Assembly: GCA_031379665.1 (NCBI GenBank) | Contig: JANNFI010000107.1 | Span: 1 to 64,000 of the forward strand | DNA length: 64,000 nt | Direction of reading: 5' to 3' | From: SZUA-254 sp031379665 | GTDB lineage: Bacteria; Bacteroidota; Ignavibacteria; UBA10030; SZUA-254 | Shown here: positions 40,904 through 51,371 of the stretch, one piece after another | Position numbering within the stretch: the stretch's first letter is position 1 | How the letters are laid out: each line of letters begins with the position of its first letter | Translations under genes and position numbers: made by a program | The notes under the pieces: model-generated | What the model saw: the letters and a program-made list of their open reading frames with translations, nothing else | What the model was told of the DNA's origin: nothing | Databases searched by the model: none

Positions 40904-41848
40904 GTGGGTCTTTTCGATAAATTAAAATTTACCCGGTTGAGGGAAGGCCTGTCGAAAACGAGGGATTCCCTTTTCGGCAAGGTCGACAGGATGCTGAACT
41001 CACGCGCCCGGATCGACGATTCGGTGCTCGAGGAACTCGAGGAAATACTCATCCTCAGCGATGTGGGGGTCGCCACGACTGAGACGGTCATAGCCAACAT
41101 TCGCGAGCGAGTGAAGAAGGACAGGTATGAAAACACCCAGGAGTTGAATGTCCTCCTGCGCGATGAGATTGCTAAACTCACGATCCACGACGGCGAGGCT
41201 GCTACCGACCCGTTCACGGGACCGTTTACCGGAAAACCCCACGTCATCATGGTGGTCGGCGTGAACGGCGTGGGGAAGACCACCACCATCGGCAAGCTGG
41301 CGTCCCAGTACCGGCAGTCCGGTAAGGCGGTGGTGATCGCGGCCGCCGACACCTTCCGGGCCGCGGCCAACGAGCAACTCGAGGTCTGGGCGCAGCGCGC
41401 CGGCGTACCGATGGTACGGCAGCAGCACGGGTCGGATCCTGCTTCGGTCGCCTTCGACGCCTTGCAGTCAGCGAAGGCCCAGGGCGCGGACATCCTGATC
41501 ATTGACACCGCGGGTCGGCTCCACACCAAGGTCAACCTGATGGAGGAGCTCCGGAAGATCGAGCGGGTCATACGGAAGCTCGACCCGGAGGCCCCGCACG
41601 AAGTGTTGCTGGTGCTCGATGCCTCCACCGGGCAGAACGGCCTGCAGCAGGCCCGGCAGTTCGCTGCTTCGGTGGCCGTCTCCGGCATCGTCCTGACGAA
41701 GCTCGACGGCACGGCAAAGGGCGGCATCGTCCTCTCGATCAGAAACGAGCTGAAGATCCCGGTGAGGTTCATCGGGGTCGGCGAGCAGATCGACGATCTC
41801 CAGCCGTTCGACCCCCGGATGTTCGTCGAGGCGCTCTTCCAGAAATGA
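40904..41848 (+). CDS. ftsY: Signal recognition particle receptor FtsY
   Basis: A 314-residue SRP-type GTPase that delivers nascent membrane proteins to the translocon. It has almost no acidic A domain, only the N and G domains. GTPase motifs are GVNGVGKTTTIGKLA (G1), DTFRAAANEQLE, DTAGRLHTKVNLMEEL and TKLDGTAKGG. The start is GTG at 40904 with a G-rich ribosome site at 40886-40893; the upstream open frame runs through the previous gene and is a shadow. Confidence 0.95.
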   Translation: MGLFDKLKFTRLREGLSKTRDSLFGKVDRMLNSRARIDDSVLEELEEILILSDVGVATTETVIANIRERVKKDRYENTQELNVLLRDEIAKLTIHDGEAATDPFTGPFTGKPHVIMVVGVNGVGKTTTIGKLASQYRQSGKAVVIAAADTFRAAANEQLEVWAQRAGVPMVRQQHGSDPASVAFDALQSAKAQGADILIIDTAGRLHTKVNLMEELRKIERVIRKLDPEAPHEVLLVLDASTGQNGLQQARQFAASVAVSGIVLTKLDGTAKGGIVLSIRNELKIPVRFIGVGEQIDDLQPFDPRMFVEALFQK

Positions 41849-42870
41849 TGCCGGAGCTTACCTGGTCGGTGGTCGACCTGCGGCTACGGCACATCTTCAC
41901 GATTGCCAGGGGATCGCGAACCGTCGTGCCAACGGTCCTCGTCAGGTTTACGCACGATGGCGTCACGGGGTACGGCGAGGCATCGCCGCTGGCGCGATAC
42001 GGCGAATCGGTTGCAACGATTGCCGCTTTTCTCGGCCGGATCAATTCTTCTGTGATAGCCGATTTTGCCGATCCCGATGCCTTCCTCGACCTGGTTGGGG
42101 CTCTCGCCCCAGGGAATGGCTCGGCGAAAGCGGCGGTGGACATCGCACTTCACGACTGGATCGGCAAACGGACCGACACCCCGGTATGGAAATATTTCGG
42201 CATCGAGCGTCCGGAGGCGCCGCCGTCTTCGATCACGATCGGGATCGACGAGCCGGACGTGGTGGAACGAAAGCTGGAGGAGGCCGGAGCCTTTGCCACC
42301 TTGAAAGTCAAGATGGGAATGCCGGGAGACCGGGACTTTCTACTGACGGTCAGGAAATTCACGACGAAGCCAATCCGCGTCGACGCCAACGAAGGCTGGC
42401 GAACCCGGGAGGAGGCGATCGATCATCTGCGCTGGCTTGCCGGGATGGGTGTCGAGCTTGTGGAACAGCCGCTTCCCGCAGGTGATCCGGAAGGGATAGC
42501 CTGGCTTCGCGAACGGACCGAGATCCCGCTCTACGCCGACGAAGACATTCTCGGTTATCCCGATCTGGTGCGTGTTGCGGGGGCGTACGACGGAGTCAAC
42601 ATTAAATTGATGAAAAGTGGCGGCCTCAGGGAAGCACGAAGGCTCATCGGGGCCGCCCGAAACCTCGGATTGAAGATTATGATAGGCTGCATGATTGAAA
42701 CATCGGTCGGGATCTCCGCCGCCGCGCAGCTCGCGCCCCTGGCCGACGCGACCGACCTTGACGGTGCGCTCCTCGTGTTGAACGACCCCTTCGAGGGGGT
42801 CGTTGCGCAGGACGGACAGATCCACCTCGGCGATTTCGCCGGGATCGGTGCCCGGCCGGGTGTTGCATGA
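41845..42870 (+). CDS. Dipeptide epimerase (L-Ala-D/L-Glu type), enolase superfamily
   Basis: A 341-residue member of the muconate-lactonising subgroup of the enolase superfamily. The catalytic lysine segment TLKVKMG, metal ligands in RVDANEGW, VELVEQPLP and LYADEDI, and the second lysine in NIKLMKSGGL are all visible. This pattern matches L-Ala-D/L-Glu epimerases, which recycle murein peptides, but the exact dipeptide is not predictable. It overlaps ftsY by four bases and mutL by four bases. Confidence 0.88.
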   Translation: MMPELTWSVVDLRLRHIFTIARGSRTVVPTVLVRFTHDGVTGYGEASPLARYGESVATIAAFLGRINSSVIADFADPDAFLDLVGALAPGNGSAKAAVDIALHDWIGKRTDTPVWKYFGIERPEAPPSSITIGIDEPDVVERKLEEAGAFATLKVKMGMPGDRDFLLTVRKFTTKPIRVDANEGWRTREEAIDHLRWLAGMGVELVEQPLPAGDPEGIAWLRERTEIPLYADEDILGYPDLVRVAGAYDGVNIKLMKSGGLREARRLIGAARNLGLKIMIGCMIETSVGISAAAQLAPLADATDLDGALLVLNDPFEGVVAQDGQIHLGDFAGIGARPGVA

Positions 42871-44684
42871 CCGCCCGGAACCCGATCATCCGGGTCCTCA
42901 CGCCCGACCTGGCCGACAAGATCGCCGCCGGGGAAGTCGTCCAGCGACCGGCCTCCGCCGTGAAGGAACTGGTTGAAAATTCGCTCGATGCGGGTGCCCT
43001 CTCCGTCACCGTCATTCTGAAGGACTCCGGGCGGACCCTCCTCCAGGTGGTGGACGACGGTTCCGGGATGGGATGGGACGACGCCCTGGCTGCCTTCGCC
43101 CGTCACGCCACCAGCAAGATCTCCCGGAGCGAAGACCTGACGCGGATCACCACTCTCGGATTCAGGGGGGAGGCCCTGGCCGCCCTCTCAGCCGTCGCAC
43201 TCGTCGAGTTGAAGACGCGGGTCCGGGAGGACGAGACCGGCACTCTGGTCCGCCTGGAGGGTGGAACTCTGAAACTCAGGGAAAAGGTTGGTTGTCAACC
43301 AGGGACGTCCATCGTCGTCCGAAACCTTTTTTACAATACTCCCGGCAGGCGGAAATTCCTCAAATCCGACGCGACGGAATTCCGCCACATTCTCGATACC
43401 GTCCAGCGCGCCGCACTCTCGAGGCCCGATGCCGGGTTCAACCTCCTGAGCGATGGGGAGACAATCCTCAAGTGTAGTCCGGAGAGTGTTGAAGCCCGGG
43501 TCGTTTCGATTTTCGGCAGGAAGCAGGCCGAGCCGCTGGTCCGCTGTCGCGAAGAATCCGAATCGGGCGTGGTGAGCGGTTTCCTCGGGAAGCCGCAGTT
43601 CGCGCGGAAGGGGCGGTCCGAGCAGTACATTTTCCTCAACGGCAGGCCGATCGCCAACCGGAACATCGGTCACGCCGTTTACAGGGGATACGAGCACCTC
43701 CTCGAGAAGGGAAGCTTCCCCTTTTTCATCCTCTTCCTCACCATCGATCCGGCGAGGACGGACGTCAATGTCCACCCATCGAAGAACGAAGTGAAATTCG
43801 AGGATGAGAGCCTCATCTACCGATGGGTCAACGCGGCCGTGCGGAAGACGCTTGCCTCGCACGACTTCGGGCCCGGGTCGGCCTTCCCGGTTGGGTCAAG
43901 GGGCGGAGGCGATCCCGCGTCCGGCACCTGGCCCCCCCTCAGGGGTGAGCAACGAGGCACCGGACGGGGTTGGGAATTCCCGATACTTCAGGACCGGGAG
44001 ACGCCCGGTTCCCCGCTCGTGGCCGAGGCCCGCGTCGCCGATCTGTTCCGGCCTCCGGGCGTGAGTCCGGTCGACCCGCCGCCTCAGGGAACCGCAAGTC
44101 TTCGACCGGAGACCCGGGGACCCTTCTGGCAAATCCACGATAAATACATCATCATCCCGACGGGGGATGGAATCATGATCGTCGATCAACACGCCGCGCA
44201 CGAACGCGTGATCTATGAGAAGGCCATCCGCAGGTTTAATTCGCTGGAGAAACGTTCCCAGGAGCTCCTCTTCCCGCAGACGATCGAGATGAGTCCCGCG
44301 GACGCGGTTCTGGTGAAGGAGCTGATGCCGCTTCTCGAAAACCTCGGTTTCCTCCTGAAGATGTTCGGCTCGAACACCGTTATCCTCGAGGGGGTCCCGA
44401 TGGACATCCGGCCGGGCGACGAAACGACCATCCTGGCGGATGTGATCGGCCTTTTCAAGGAAGCGGAGCAGGGGGTGAAACTCGACCCGAGGGAGCGCCT
44501 GGCGAAGACCTATTCCTGCAAGGCGGCGGTCAAGGCGGGGGACAGGTTGAACGGCCCGGAGATGGCCTCGCTCCTGGAACAGCTCTTCGCCTCGGAAGTG
44601 CCCCACGTCTGCCCCCACGGCCGTCCGGTGATGATCCGGATGTCACTGTCGGACCTCGACAGGCGATTCGGCAGGAGCTCCTGA
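42867..44684 (+). CDS. mutL: DNA mismatch repair protein MutL
   Basis: A 605-residue mismatch repair protein. The GHKL ATPase part shows PASAVKELVENSLDAGA, GFRGEALAALSAV and DVNVHPSKNEVKF. After a Pro/Gly-rich linker (about 330-410), the C-terminal domain carries the endonuclease motif DQHAAHERVIYE (near residue 440) and CPHGRPVMI, so this MutL should nick DNA itself as in organisms without MutH. mutS is not in the window. Confidence 0.95.
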   Translation: MTARNPIIRVLTPDLADKIAAGEVVQRPASAVKELVENSLDAGALSVTVILKDSGRTLLQVVDDGSGMGWDDALAAFARHATSKISRSEDLTRITTLGFRGEALAALSAVALVELKTRVREDETGTLVRLEGGTLKLREKVGCQPGTSIVVRNLFYNTPGRRKFLKSDATEFRHILDTVQRAALSRPDAGFNLLSDGETILKCSPESVEARVVSIFGRKQAEPLVRCREESESGVVSGFLGKPQFARKGRSEQYIFLNGRPIANRNIGHAVYRGYEHLLEKGSFPFFILFLTIDPARTDVNVHPSKNEVKFEDESLIYRWVNAAVRKTLASHDFGPGSAFPVGSRGGGDPASGTWPPLRGEQRGTGRGWEFPILQDRETPGSPLVAEARVADLFRPPGVSPVDPPPQGTASLRPETRGPFWQIHDKYIIIPTGDGIMIVDQHAAHERVIYEKAIRRFNSLEKRSQELLFPQTIEMSPADAVLVKELMPLLENLGFLLKMFGSNTVILEGVPMDIRPGDETTILADVIGLFKEAEQGVKLDPRERLAKTYSCKAAVKAGDRLNGPEMASLLEQLFASEVPHVCPHGRPVMIRMSLSDLDRRFGRSS

Positions 44685-44711
44685 GGGTTTCCTTGCCGGC
44701 GGGGGATATGT

Positions 44712-44740
44712 TTGAAAAATACGCTATTATGCGTATCTTG
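44712..44740 (+). promoter_or_regulatory. Candidate promoter, TTG-N19-TATCTTG
   Basis: TTG at 44712-44714 (preceded by T) and TATCTTG at 44734-44740 are 19 bases apart, in the AT-rich gap between mutL and the mutase gene. It fits the recurring pattern in this window and lies 26 bases before the mutase start. Confidence 0.55.
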
Positions 44741-44766
44741 AACGATCACGAACAGCAACAGGGGAT

Positions 44767-46440
<1,674 letters not shown>

Positions 46441-46443
46441 CCC

Positions 46444-47328
46444 TTGAGCGGAACCCCACTCGCGATCCTGGCCTCGATGAGGCCGCAGCACTGGATCAAG
46501 AACCTATTCCTCTTCGCGGCGCTCGTTTTCTCAGGGCATCTCTTCATCACCGGCGACCTCGCCAGGATCCTGCTCGGATTCCTATTCTTCTCGCTCGCGG
46601 CCAGTGGCATCTATATTATCAACGATATCACCGATCTGGAGCGGGATAAGCTTCATCCCGTGAAATCCCTGCGGCCGCTCCCATCGGGCCAGATTACGGC
46701 CGGTGTCGCCTATGGAGCCTCGGCGTTTCTCCTCGCCGCCGGACTGGGCGGGTCGTACCTCCTCGGGCAGCCGTTTTTCTTCGTCCTCCTGACCTACGTC
46801 ACCCTCAACGTCATGTATTCGGTCTACCTCAAGAACGTCGTCATCCTCGACGTGATGACGGTTGCTGCGGGGTTCGTCCTGCGCGTACTCGGCGGGGCAG
46901 TGATCATCTCCGTCCCCACGTCCGAATGGTTGATCATCTGCACAGTTCTGCTCTCGCTCTTCCTCGGGTTCAGCAAGCGCAGGCACGAACTCACGATGCT
47001 CGAGGCGTCCGCCGACACCCACCGGTCGGTGCTCCAGCACTACAGCCCCTATTTCCTCGACCAGATGATCGGCATCGTGACCGCCTCCACGGTGATGTCG
47101 TACGTCCTCTACACGATTTCAGAGGACACGGTGGTGAAATTCGGGACGAAGGACCTCATCTACACGGTGCCTTTTGTCCTTTACGGCATATTTCGTTATC
47201 TATATCTGGTGCATAAAAAAGATGAAGGCGGGGATCCGACCCGGCTGGCGATCAGCGACCGCCCATTGCTTCTCAACATGATTCTCTGGATTTGCGCCGC
47301 GAGTTACATCATTTACCAGAGGGGGTGA
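46444..47328 (+). CDS. UbiA-family prenyltransferase, resembling decaprenyl-phosphate phosphoribosyltransferase
   Basis: A 294-residue membrane protein with seven to nine predicted helices. RPQHWIKNLFLFAALVFSG and NDITDLERDKLHPVKSLRP (the first Asp-rich motif with HPxKxxRP) match the UbiA subgroup that attaches phosphoribose to polyprenyl phosphate in arabinan-precursor synthesis. The second Asp-rich motif is less clear. The start is TTG at 46444, three bases after the mutase stop; ATG at 46477 is an alternative. The epimerase partners (DprE1/DprE2) are not nearby. Confidence 0.82.
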   Translation: MSGTPLAILASMRPQHWIKNLFLFAALVFSGHLFITGDLARILLGFLFFSLAASGIYIINDITDLERDKLHPVKSLRPLPSGQITAGVAYGASAFLLAAGLGGSYLLGQPFFFVLLTYVTLNVMYSVYLKNVVILDVMTVAAGFVLRVLGGAVIISVPTSEWLIICTVLLSLFLGFSKRRHELTMLEASADTHRSVLQHYSPYFLDQMIGIVTASTVMSYVLYTISEDTVVKFGTKDLIYTVPFVLYGIFRYLYLVHKKDEGGDPTRLAISDRPLLLNMILWICAASYIIYQRG

Positions 47329-47334
47329 ACGACA

Positions 47335-48465
47335 ATGCGCTCGAAAGTCGCCGTCATCAAGACCGGCCCCGACCGGGTGCTGAAAGATTTCGGGGAGCTG
47401 ATCAGGCTCGCCGGAGCTCGCGATGTCCTCGAACGCGGCGCCACCACGATCCTGAAGGATAACATATCCTGGCATTACCCTTTCCCCGGCGCGAACACCA
47501 CCCCCTGGCAGATGGAAGGAACGATCCTCGCCCTCCGGGACGAGGGGTACTCCGACCTGGTTTGCGTGCAGAACAAAACGGTCGTGACGAACGCCTTCAA
47601 GGGTGAGGACCTGAACAACTACGTCCCGATCTTCAGGAAGTACGGGATACCGGTACTCTACAACTTCAAGGAGTCGGACATCCGCTGGGTCTCTTACCGG
47701 CCGAAGGCCCGCATGCGCGTCCTTGACGCGATTTACCCGGACGGCATCACGATCCCGGAATATTTTTCGGGTAAAAACATCGTTCACCTCCCCACGGTCA
47801 AGTGCCACATTTATACCACCACCACCGGGGCGATGAAGAATGCCTTCGGCGGACTGTTGAACACCAAGCGGCACTACACCCATTCGTGGATCCATCAGAC
47901 CCTCGTCGATCTCCTCGCCATCCAGAAGGAAATCCATCCGGGGATATTCGCGGTGATGGACGGGACCACGGCCGGCAACGGCCCGGGCCCGAGGACGATG
48001 TTCCCGGTCATCAAGGACTACATCCTCGCCAGCGCGGACCAGGTGGCCATTGATGCCGTCGCAGCCAAGATGATGGGGTTCGACCCGCTCAGCATCGAGT
48101 ACATCAACCTCGCCCACAACGACGGGCTCGGGGTGGGCGACGTCCGCGACATCGAGATCGTCGGTTCCGACATCTCGGGCGAATCGTGGGGGTTCGAAGT
48201 TGGCGACAATGGCGCGAGCAGGGTGGGGGATCTGATGTGGTTCGGGCCGCTCAAGGGGATGCAGAAACTCTTCTTCCACACGCCGCTGGTCAACATTTTC
48301 ATCTTCGGTTCGGAGGCCTACCACGATTACTACCGGTGGCCCCTCAAGGACAGGAAAACGTTCGAGAAGTGGAGGAAGGAGACGCACTGGGGAGAGCTGT
48401 TCAGAAAATACGAGTCGGGGGAAGTCTGGGAGGAACCCGTTCACCCCGGCCGGAACAAACGCTGA
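47335..48465 (+). CDS. DUF362 domain protein
   Basis: A 376-residue protein matching the DUF362 family by its opening (SKVAVIKTGPDRV), ATTILKDNISWHYPFPGANT, HLPTVKCHIYTTTTGAMKNA and GPGPRTMFPV-type segments. No ferredoxin-like CxxCxxCxxxC motif is present. The biochemical role of the family is not established. It begins six bases after the UbiA-like gene and is probably in the same transcript. Confidence 0.8.
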   Translation: MRSKVAVIKTGPDRVLKDFGELIRLAGARDVLERGATTILKDNISWHYPFPGANTTPWQMEGTILALRDEGYSDLVCVQNKTVVTNAFKGEDLNNYVPIFRKYGIPVLYNFKESDIRWVSYRPKARMRVLDAIYPDGITIPEYFSGKNIVHLPTVKCHIYTTTTGAMKNAFGGLLNTKRHYTHSWIHQTLVDLLAIQKEIHPGIFAVMDGTTAGNGPGPRTMFPVIKDYILASADQVAIDAVAAKMMGFDPLSIEYINLAHNDGLGVGDVRDIEIVGSDISGESWGFEVGDNGASRVGDLMWFGPLKGMQKLFFHTPLVNIFIFGSEAYHDYYRWPLKDRKTFEKWRKETHWGELFRKYESGEVWEEPVHPGRNKR

Positions 48466-48477
48466 CCGGCCCGATCG

Positions 48478-49404
48478 TTGACTCCACAGCGACGGGCTGA
48501 AGCCCTCCTCCTCTCCGCAACCGTCATCTGGGGCAGCACCTTCGTGGTGACGAAGGGGATCCTCGATGAGTCGAGCCCCCTGATCTACACCTCAATCCGG
48601 TTCCTCCTGGCGGCCATCATCGTGGCGCTCATCTTTACCCGAAGGGTTTTTTCCTTGCGCCGGGCCGTGACGTTCCCCGGGGTGGTCCTCGGCCTCCTGC
48701 TCTTCGCCGGTTTCGCTCTTCAGACGATCGGCCTGCAGTACACGTCTGCGTCCAAGTCGGCCTTCTTCACCGGGATGCTCGTCGTCTTCACCCCAATCTT
48801 CCACGCTGCCGCGCAGCGCTGGTTGTCGCTCCCGAGGAAGGCGCTGCTCGCTGGGAACCTGTTCGGCGTGATCCTCTCGGCGCTCGGCCTTTTTCTACTG
48901 ACCTCGCCGGAGGGAAGCGCTTTTACCACGGGGGACGCCCTGACGCTCATCGCCGCAGCTCTGTTCGCCGCGTACATTGTGTACCTCGACAAGGTCTCCC
49001 GCGCGGTCGACGCGATGGCACTTACCTTCGTCGTCTTCACCACGTGTGGGGCCGCGGGCGGGATCGCAGCGCTCGCGTGGGAGGAGATCCGGATCGTCGC
49101 CGGGCCTGATTTCTACATCCCCCTCGGGTACCTGACCGTCTTCGCTACCGTGATTGCCCTCGGGGTGCAAAACCGATATCAGGCGGACACGACGCCCACC
49201 CGCGCGGCGGTCATTTTTTCCCTCGAGCCGGTGATCGCGGCACTCTTCGCATCGATCGTGCTCGCGGAGCACCTCGGCCCCATGGGGATCGCCGGCGGAT
49301 GCGTAATCTTCGCCGGTCTCATCATATCGGAACTTTCCGAGAACATCCCCCTGCTCCGGCGGCCGATCGCTTCGGGGGGGGAAGACGGGGCGGGTGGAAA
49401 ATAA
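48478..49404 (+). CDS. EamA-family (drug/metabolite) transporter
   Basis: A 308-residue membrane protein with ten predicted helices in two EamA repeats. Each repeat has the expected start (LLLSATVIWGSTFVVTKGIL in the first; TGDALTLIAAALFAAYIVYL in the second) and the second ends in ALFASIVLAEHLGPMGIAGG. Such proteins export amino acids, nucleotides or other small molecules; the substrate cannot be inferred. The start is probably TTG at 48478, without a clear ribosome site. Confidence 0.85.
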   Translation: MTPQRRAEALLLSATVIWGSTFVVTKGILDESSPLIYTSIRFLLAAIIVALIFTRRVFSLRRAVTFPGVVLGLLLFAGFALQTIGLQYTSASKSAFFTGMLVVFTPIFHAAAQRWLSLPRKALLAGNLFGVILSALGLFLLTSPEGSAFTTGDALTLIAAALFAAYIVYLDKVSRAVDAMALTFVVFTTCGAAGGIAALAWEEIRIVAGPDFYIPLGYLTVFATVIALGVQNRYQADTTPTRAAVIFSLEPVIAALFASIVLAEHLGPMGIAGGCVIFAGLIISELSENIPLLRRPIASGGEDGAGGK

Positions 49405-49451
49405 GGCGTACCGTCAGGGGTTGGAGGGGGATCTCGTGGAGCCGGCGGCTA

Positions 49452-49481
49452 TTGCATTTCTTGACGTTTCGTGCTATTTTC
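49452..49481 (+). promoter_or_regulatory. Candidate promoter, TTG-N20-TATTTTC
   Basis: TTG at 49452-49454 and TATTTTC at 49475-49481 are 20 bases apart, ending ten bases before the acylphosphatase ATG. It would give a very short leader. Confidence 0.48.
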
Positions 49482-49491
49482 TCACGATTGT

Positions 49492-49767
49492 ATGAGCGAT
49501 GAAACCGCCCATATGTTTGTCAGGGGACTCGTCCAGGGTGTCGGCTACCGGTATTTTGTCTCCGGCAGGGCAAGTGCCCTCGGAATGCGGGGGTACGTCA
49601 GAAATCTCCAGGACGGCAAGGTCGAGGTAATGGCCCGCGGAGATCGTGGACTGATCCTCGAACTCGTCGGGGAACTGAAGAGAGGACCACGGGGGTCACG
49701 GGTAGCGGCAGTCGCCATAGAATGGATACATTCCACGGAAAAATTTGACAGGTTCGAAATTCGATGA
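49492..49767 (+). CDS. acyP: Acylphosphatase
   Basis: A 91-residue enzyme that hydrolyses acyl phosphates. The phosphate-binding loop with the catalytic arginine is FVRGLVQGVGYRYFV, and the catalytic asparagine is in GYVRNLQDGKVEV. The ATG at 49492 (MSDETAHMFV) is chosen because upstream in-frame residues fall inside the candidate promoter. ispF starts seven bases after its stop. Confidence 0.93.
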   Translation: MSDETAHMFVRGLVQGVGYRYFVSGRASALGMRGYVRNLQDGKVEVMARGDRGLILELVGELKRGPRGSRVAAVAIEWIHSTEKFDRFEIR

Positions 49768-49774
49768 TGAGGTT

Positions 49775-50263
49775 ATGATACGTGTCGGTATCGGGTACGA
49801 TGTACATCCCCTGGTCGAGGGCCGACAGCTTATCCTGGGGGGTATTGTGATCCCCTCGACGAAAGGCCTCGCCGGGCATTCAGATGCGGACGTCCTGAGC
49901 CACGCCATTGCAGATGCGCTCCTCGGTGCGGCAGCCCTCGGGAGTATCGGAAAACACTTTCCGAACGAAGATTCCAGTCTCAAAAATATTTCAAGCCTCG
50001 TCTTACTAGATCGCGTCAACGCATTGCTGGACAAGCATCAATGGAAAATAGTTAATATAGATTCTACTATCAATCTTGAAACGCCCAGGGTGTCACCGTA
50101 CATCGAGCGGATGCGAGAGAGTGTGGCCGGTTGCCTGGGCATCCGACCCGACCAGATCTCGATCAAGGCCACCACGGGGGAAGGGCTTGGCTTCATCGGG
50201 GCGGGTGACGGGGCCGCCGCCCACGCGATCGTCCTGCTCGAAAGTACGGGGGGGGGTTCGTGA
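49775..50263 (+). CDS. ispF: 2-C-methyl-D-erythritol 2,4-cyclodiphosphate synthase
   Basis: A 162-residue enzyme of the non-mevalonate isoprenoid pathway. The zinc ligands are in RVGIGYDVHPL and GHSDADVLSHAIADALLGAA, followed by IGKHFPN and KATTGEGLGFIGAGDGAAAH. The ATG at 49775 begins the conserved MIRVGIGYDVH; the upstream in-frame sequence overlaps the acylphosphatase end. Other mep-pathway genes are absent from the window. Confidence 0.96.
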   Translation: MIRVGIGYDVHPLVEGRQLILGGIVIPSTKGLAGHSDADVLSHAIADALLGAAALGSIGKHFPNEDSSLKNISSLVLLDRVNALLDKHQWKIVNIDSTINLETPRVSPYIERMRESVAGCLGIRPDQISIKATTGEGLGFIGAGDGAAAHAIVLLESTGGGS

Positions 50264-50727
50264 TGGGGGAGTGGTTTGGGGAACTGGCCTCCGTCCTGAT
50301 CACCTGGGTATCAGACAATGCGGTCTGGATTGCGACCATTTCAGCAGTCTATTTTGTCGTGAGCCTCTTCGTGATTCGCCTCTTGATCATCCGGATACCC
50401 GTAGACTATTTCATGGACGGGCGCGAACGACCGGAAGAAGGAAGGCGCACCATATCTTCCGCCGGAATCCGAATCGGGAAAAATATCCTCGGCTTGTTTG
50501 TCATTCTGGTGGGGCTGATGATGTCGATACCCGGCGTCGCAGGACAGGGAGTTCTGACTGTCCTCATCGGCCTCTCGCTCACGGATTTTCCGGGCAAGAG
50601 ACGGGCCGAGCTCCGACTTGTGCGCCAACCGCTGATCCAGCGGGCGATCAACGCCATCCGGGCGAAGGCGGGCAAACAGGCACTCAACATCCCTGACCGG
50701 GGTGAACCAGCCCCGGAACGGGACTGA
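50263..50727 (+). CDS. PGPGW-type membrane protein
   Basis: A 154-residue protein with two or three membrane helices (AVWIATISAVYFVVSLFVIR; ILGLFVILVGLMMSIPGVAG). The segment SIPGVAGQGVLTVLIGLSL followed by a basic tail is the PGPGW-family pattern, which has no assigned function. Start is ATG at 50263 (or GTG at 50260), overlapping the ispF stop. It precedes a PAP2 phosphatase. Confidence 0.7.
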   Translation: MGEWFGELASVLITWVSDNAVWIATISAVYFVVSLFVIRLLIIRIPVDYFMDGRERPEEGRRTISSAGIRIGKNILGLFVILVGLMMSIPGVAGQGVLTVLIGLSLTDFPGKRRAELRLVRQPLIQRAINAIRAKAGKQALNIPDRGEPAPERD

Positions 50728-50738
50728 CCCGTCGCCCG

Positions 50739-51371
50739 ATGATCGATATCCTCCACTCGATCGACGTCGCGCTTTTCCGATTCCTGAACGGCACGCTCGG
50801 GAATCCCGTCACCGACGTCGTGATGCCCTTCATGACCGACCTCAATACGACACTGTTCGGACGAATCCTCCTCGTCGGAGCGTGGCTCCTCCTGTTCGTC
50901 AGGGGCGGAAGGACCGGCCGGACGGCCGCGCTCCTGCTCATCCCGCTCATCGTCGTCAGCGATCAGTTAAGCAGCAGTTTCGTCAAGAAATTCGTGATGC
51001 GCCCCAGGCCCTGCCACCTCGTCGATGGCGTGCCTGCGGTCGACCAGATCAGGCTGCTCGTCGGTTGCGGAGGGGGCTATTCGTTCCCATCATCGCATGC
51101 CGTTAATAATTTTGCCGCCGCGACGCTGCTCTCGTTCCAATTCCCGAAATGGGCCCGCGCTCTCTTCGGATGGGCGACGCTGGTGGCCCTTTCTCGCATC
51201 AGCGTCGGCGTGCATTATCCATCGGATGTGTTGGGGGGGGCGCTCATCGGCGCGCTCACGGGGTGGATATTCATCGCCGGGTGGAAGAGGGTGGTCTTGC
51301 GGTATCCGGTGCTCGGCCCTGCGGGGACGGCGCAGCCTCCGGAGTCCCCGGGTAAGGGACCGGGTCGATGA
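50739..51371 (+). CDS. PAP2-family membrane phosphatase
   Basis: A 210-residue membrane phosphatase with about six helices. All three active-site motifs are present: KKFVMRPRP, SFPSSHAVN with the catalytic histidine, and SRISVGVHYPSDVLGG with the nucleophilic histidine. Likely substrates are lipid phosphates such as undecaprenyl pyrophosphate or phosphatidylglycerophosphate. Its stop overlaps lnt by four bases, suggesting an envelope role. Confidence 0.9.
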   Translation: MIDILHSIDVALFRFLNGTLGNPVTDVVMPFMTDLNTTLFGRILLVGAWLLLFVRGGRTGRTAALLLIPLIVVSDQLSSSFVKKFVMRPRPCHLVDGVPAVDQIRLLVGCGGGYSFPSSHAVNNFAAATLLSFQFPKWARALFGWATLVALSRISVGVHYPSDVLGGALIGALTGWIFIAGWKRVVLRYPVLGPAGTAQPPESPGKGPGR

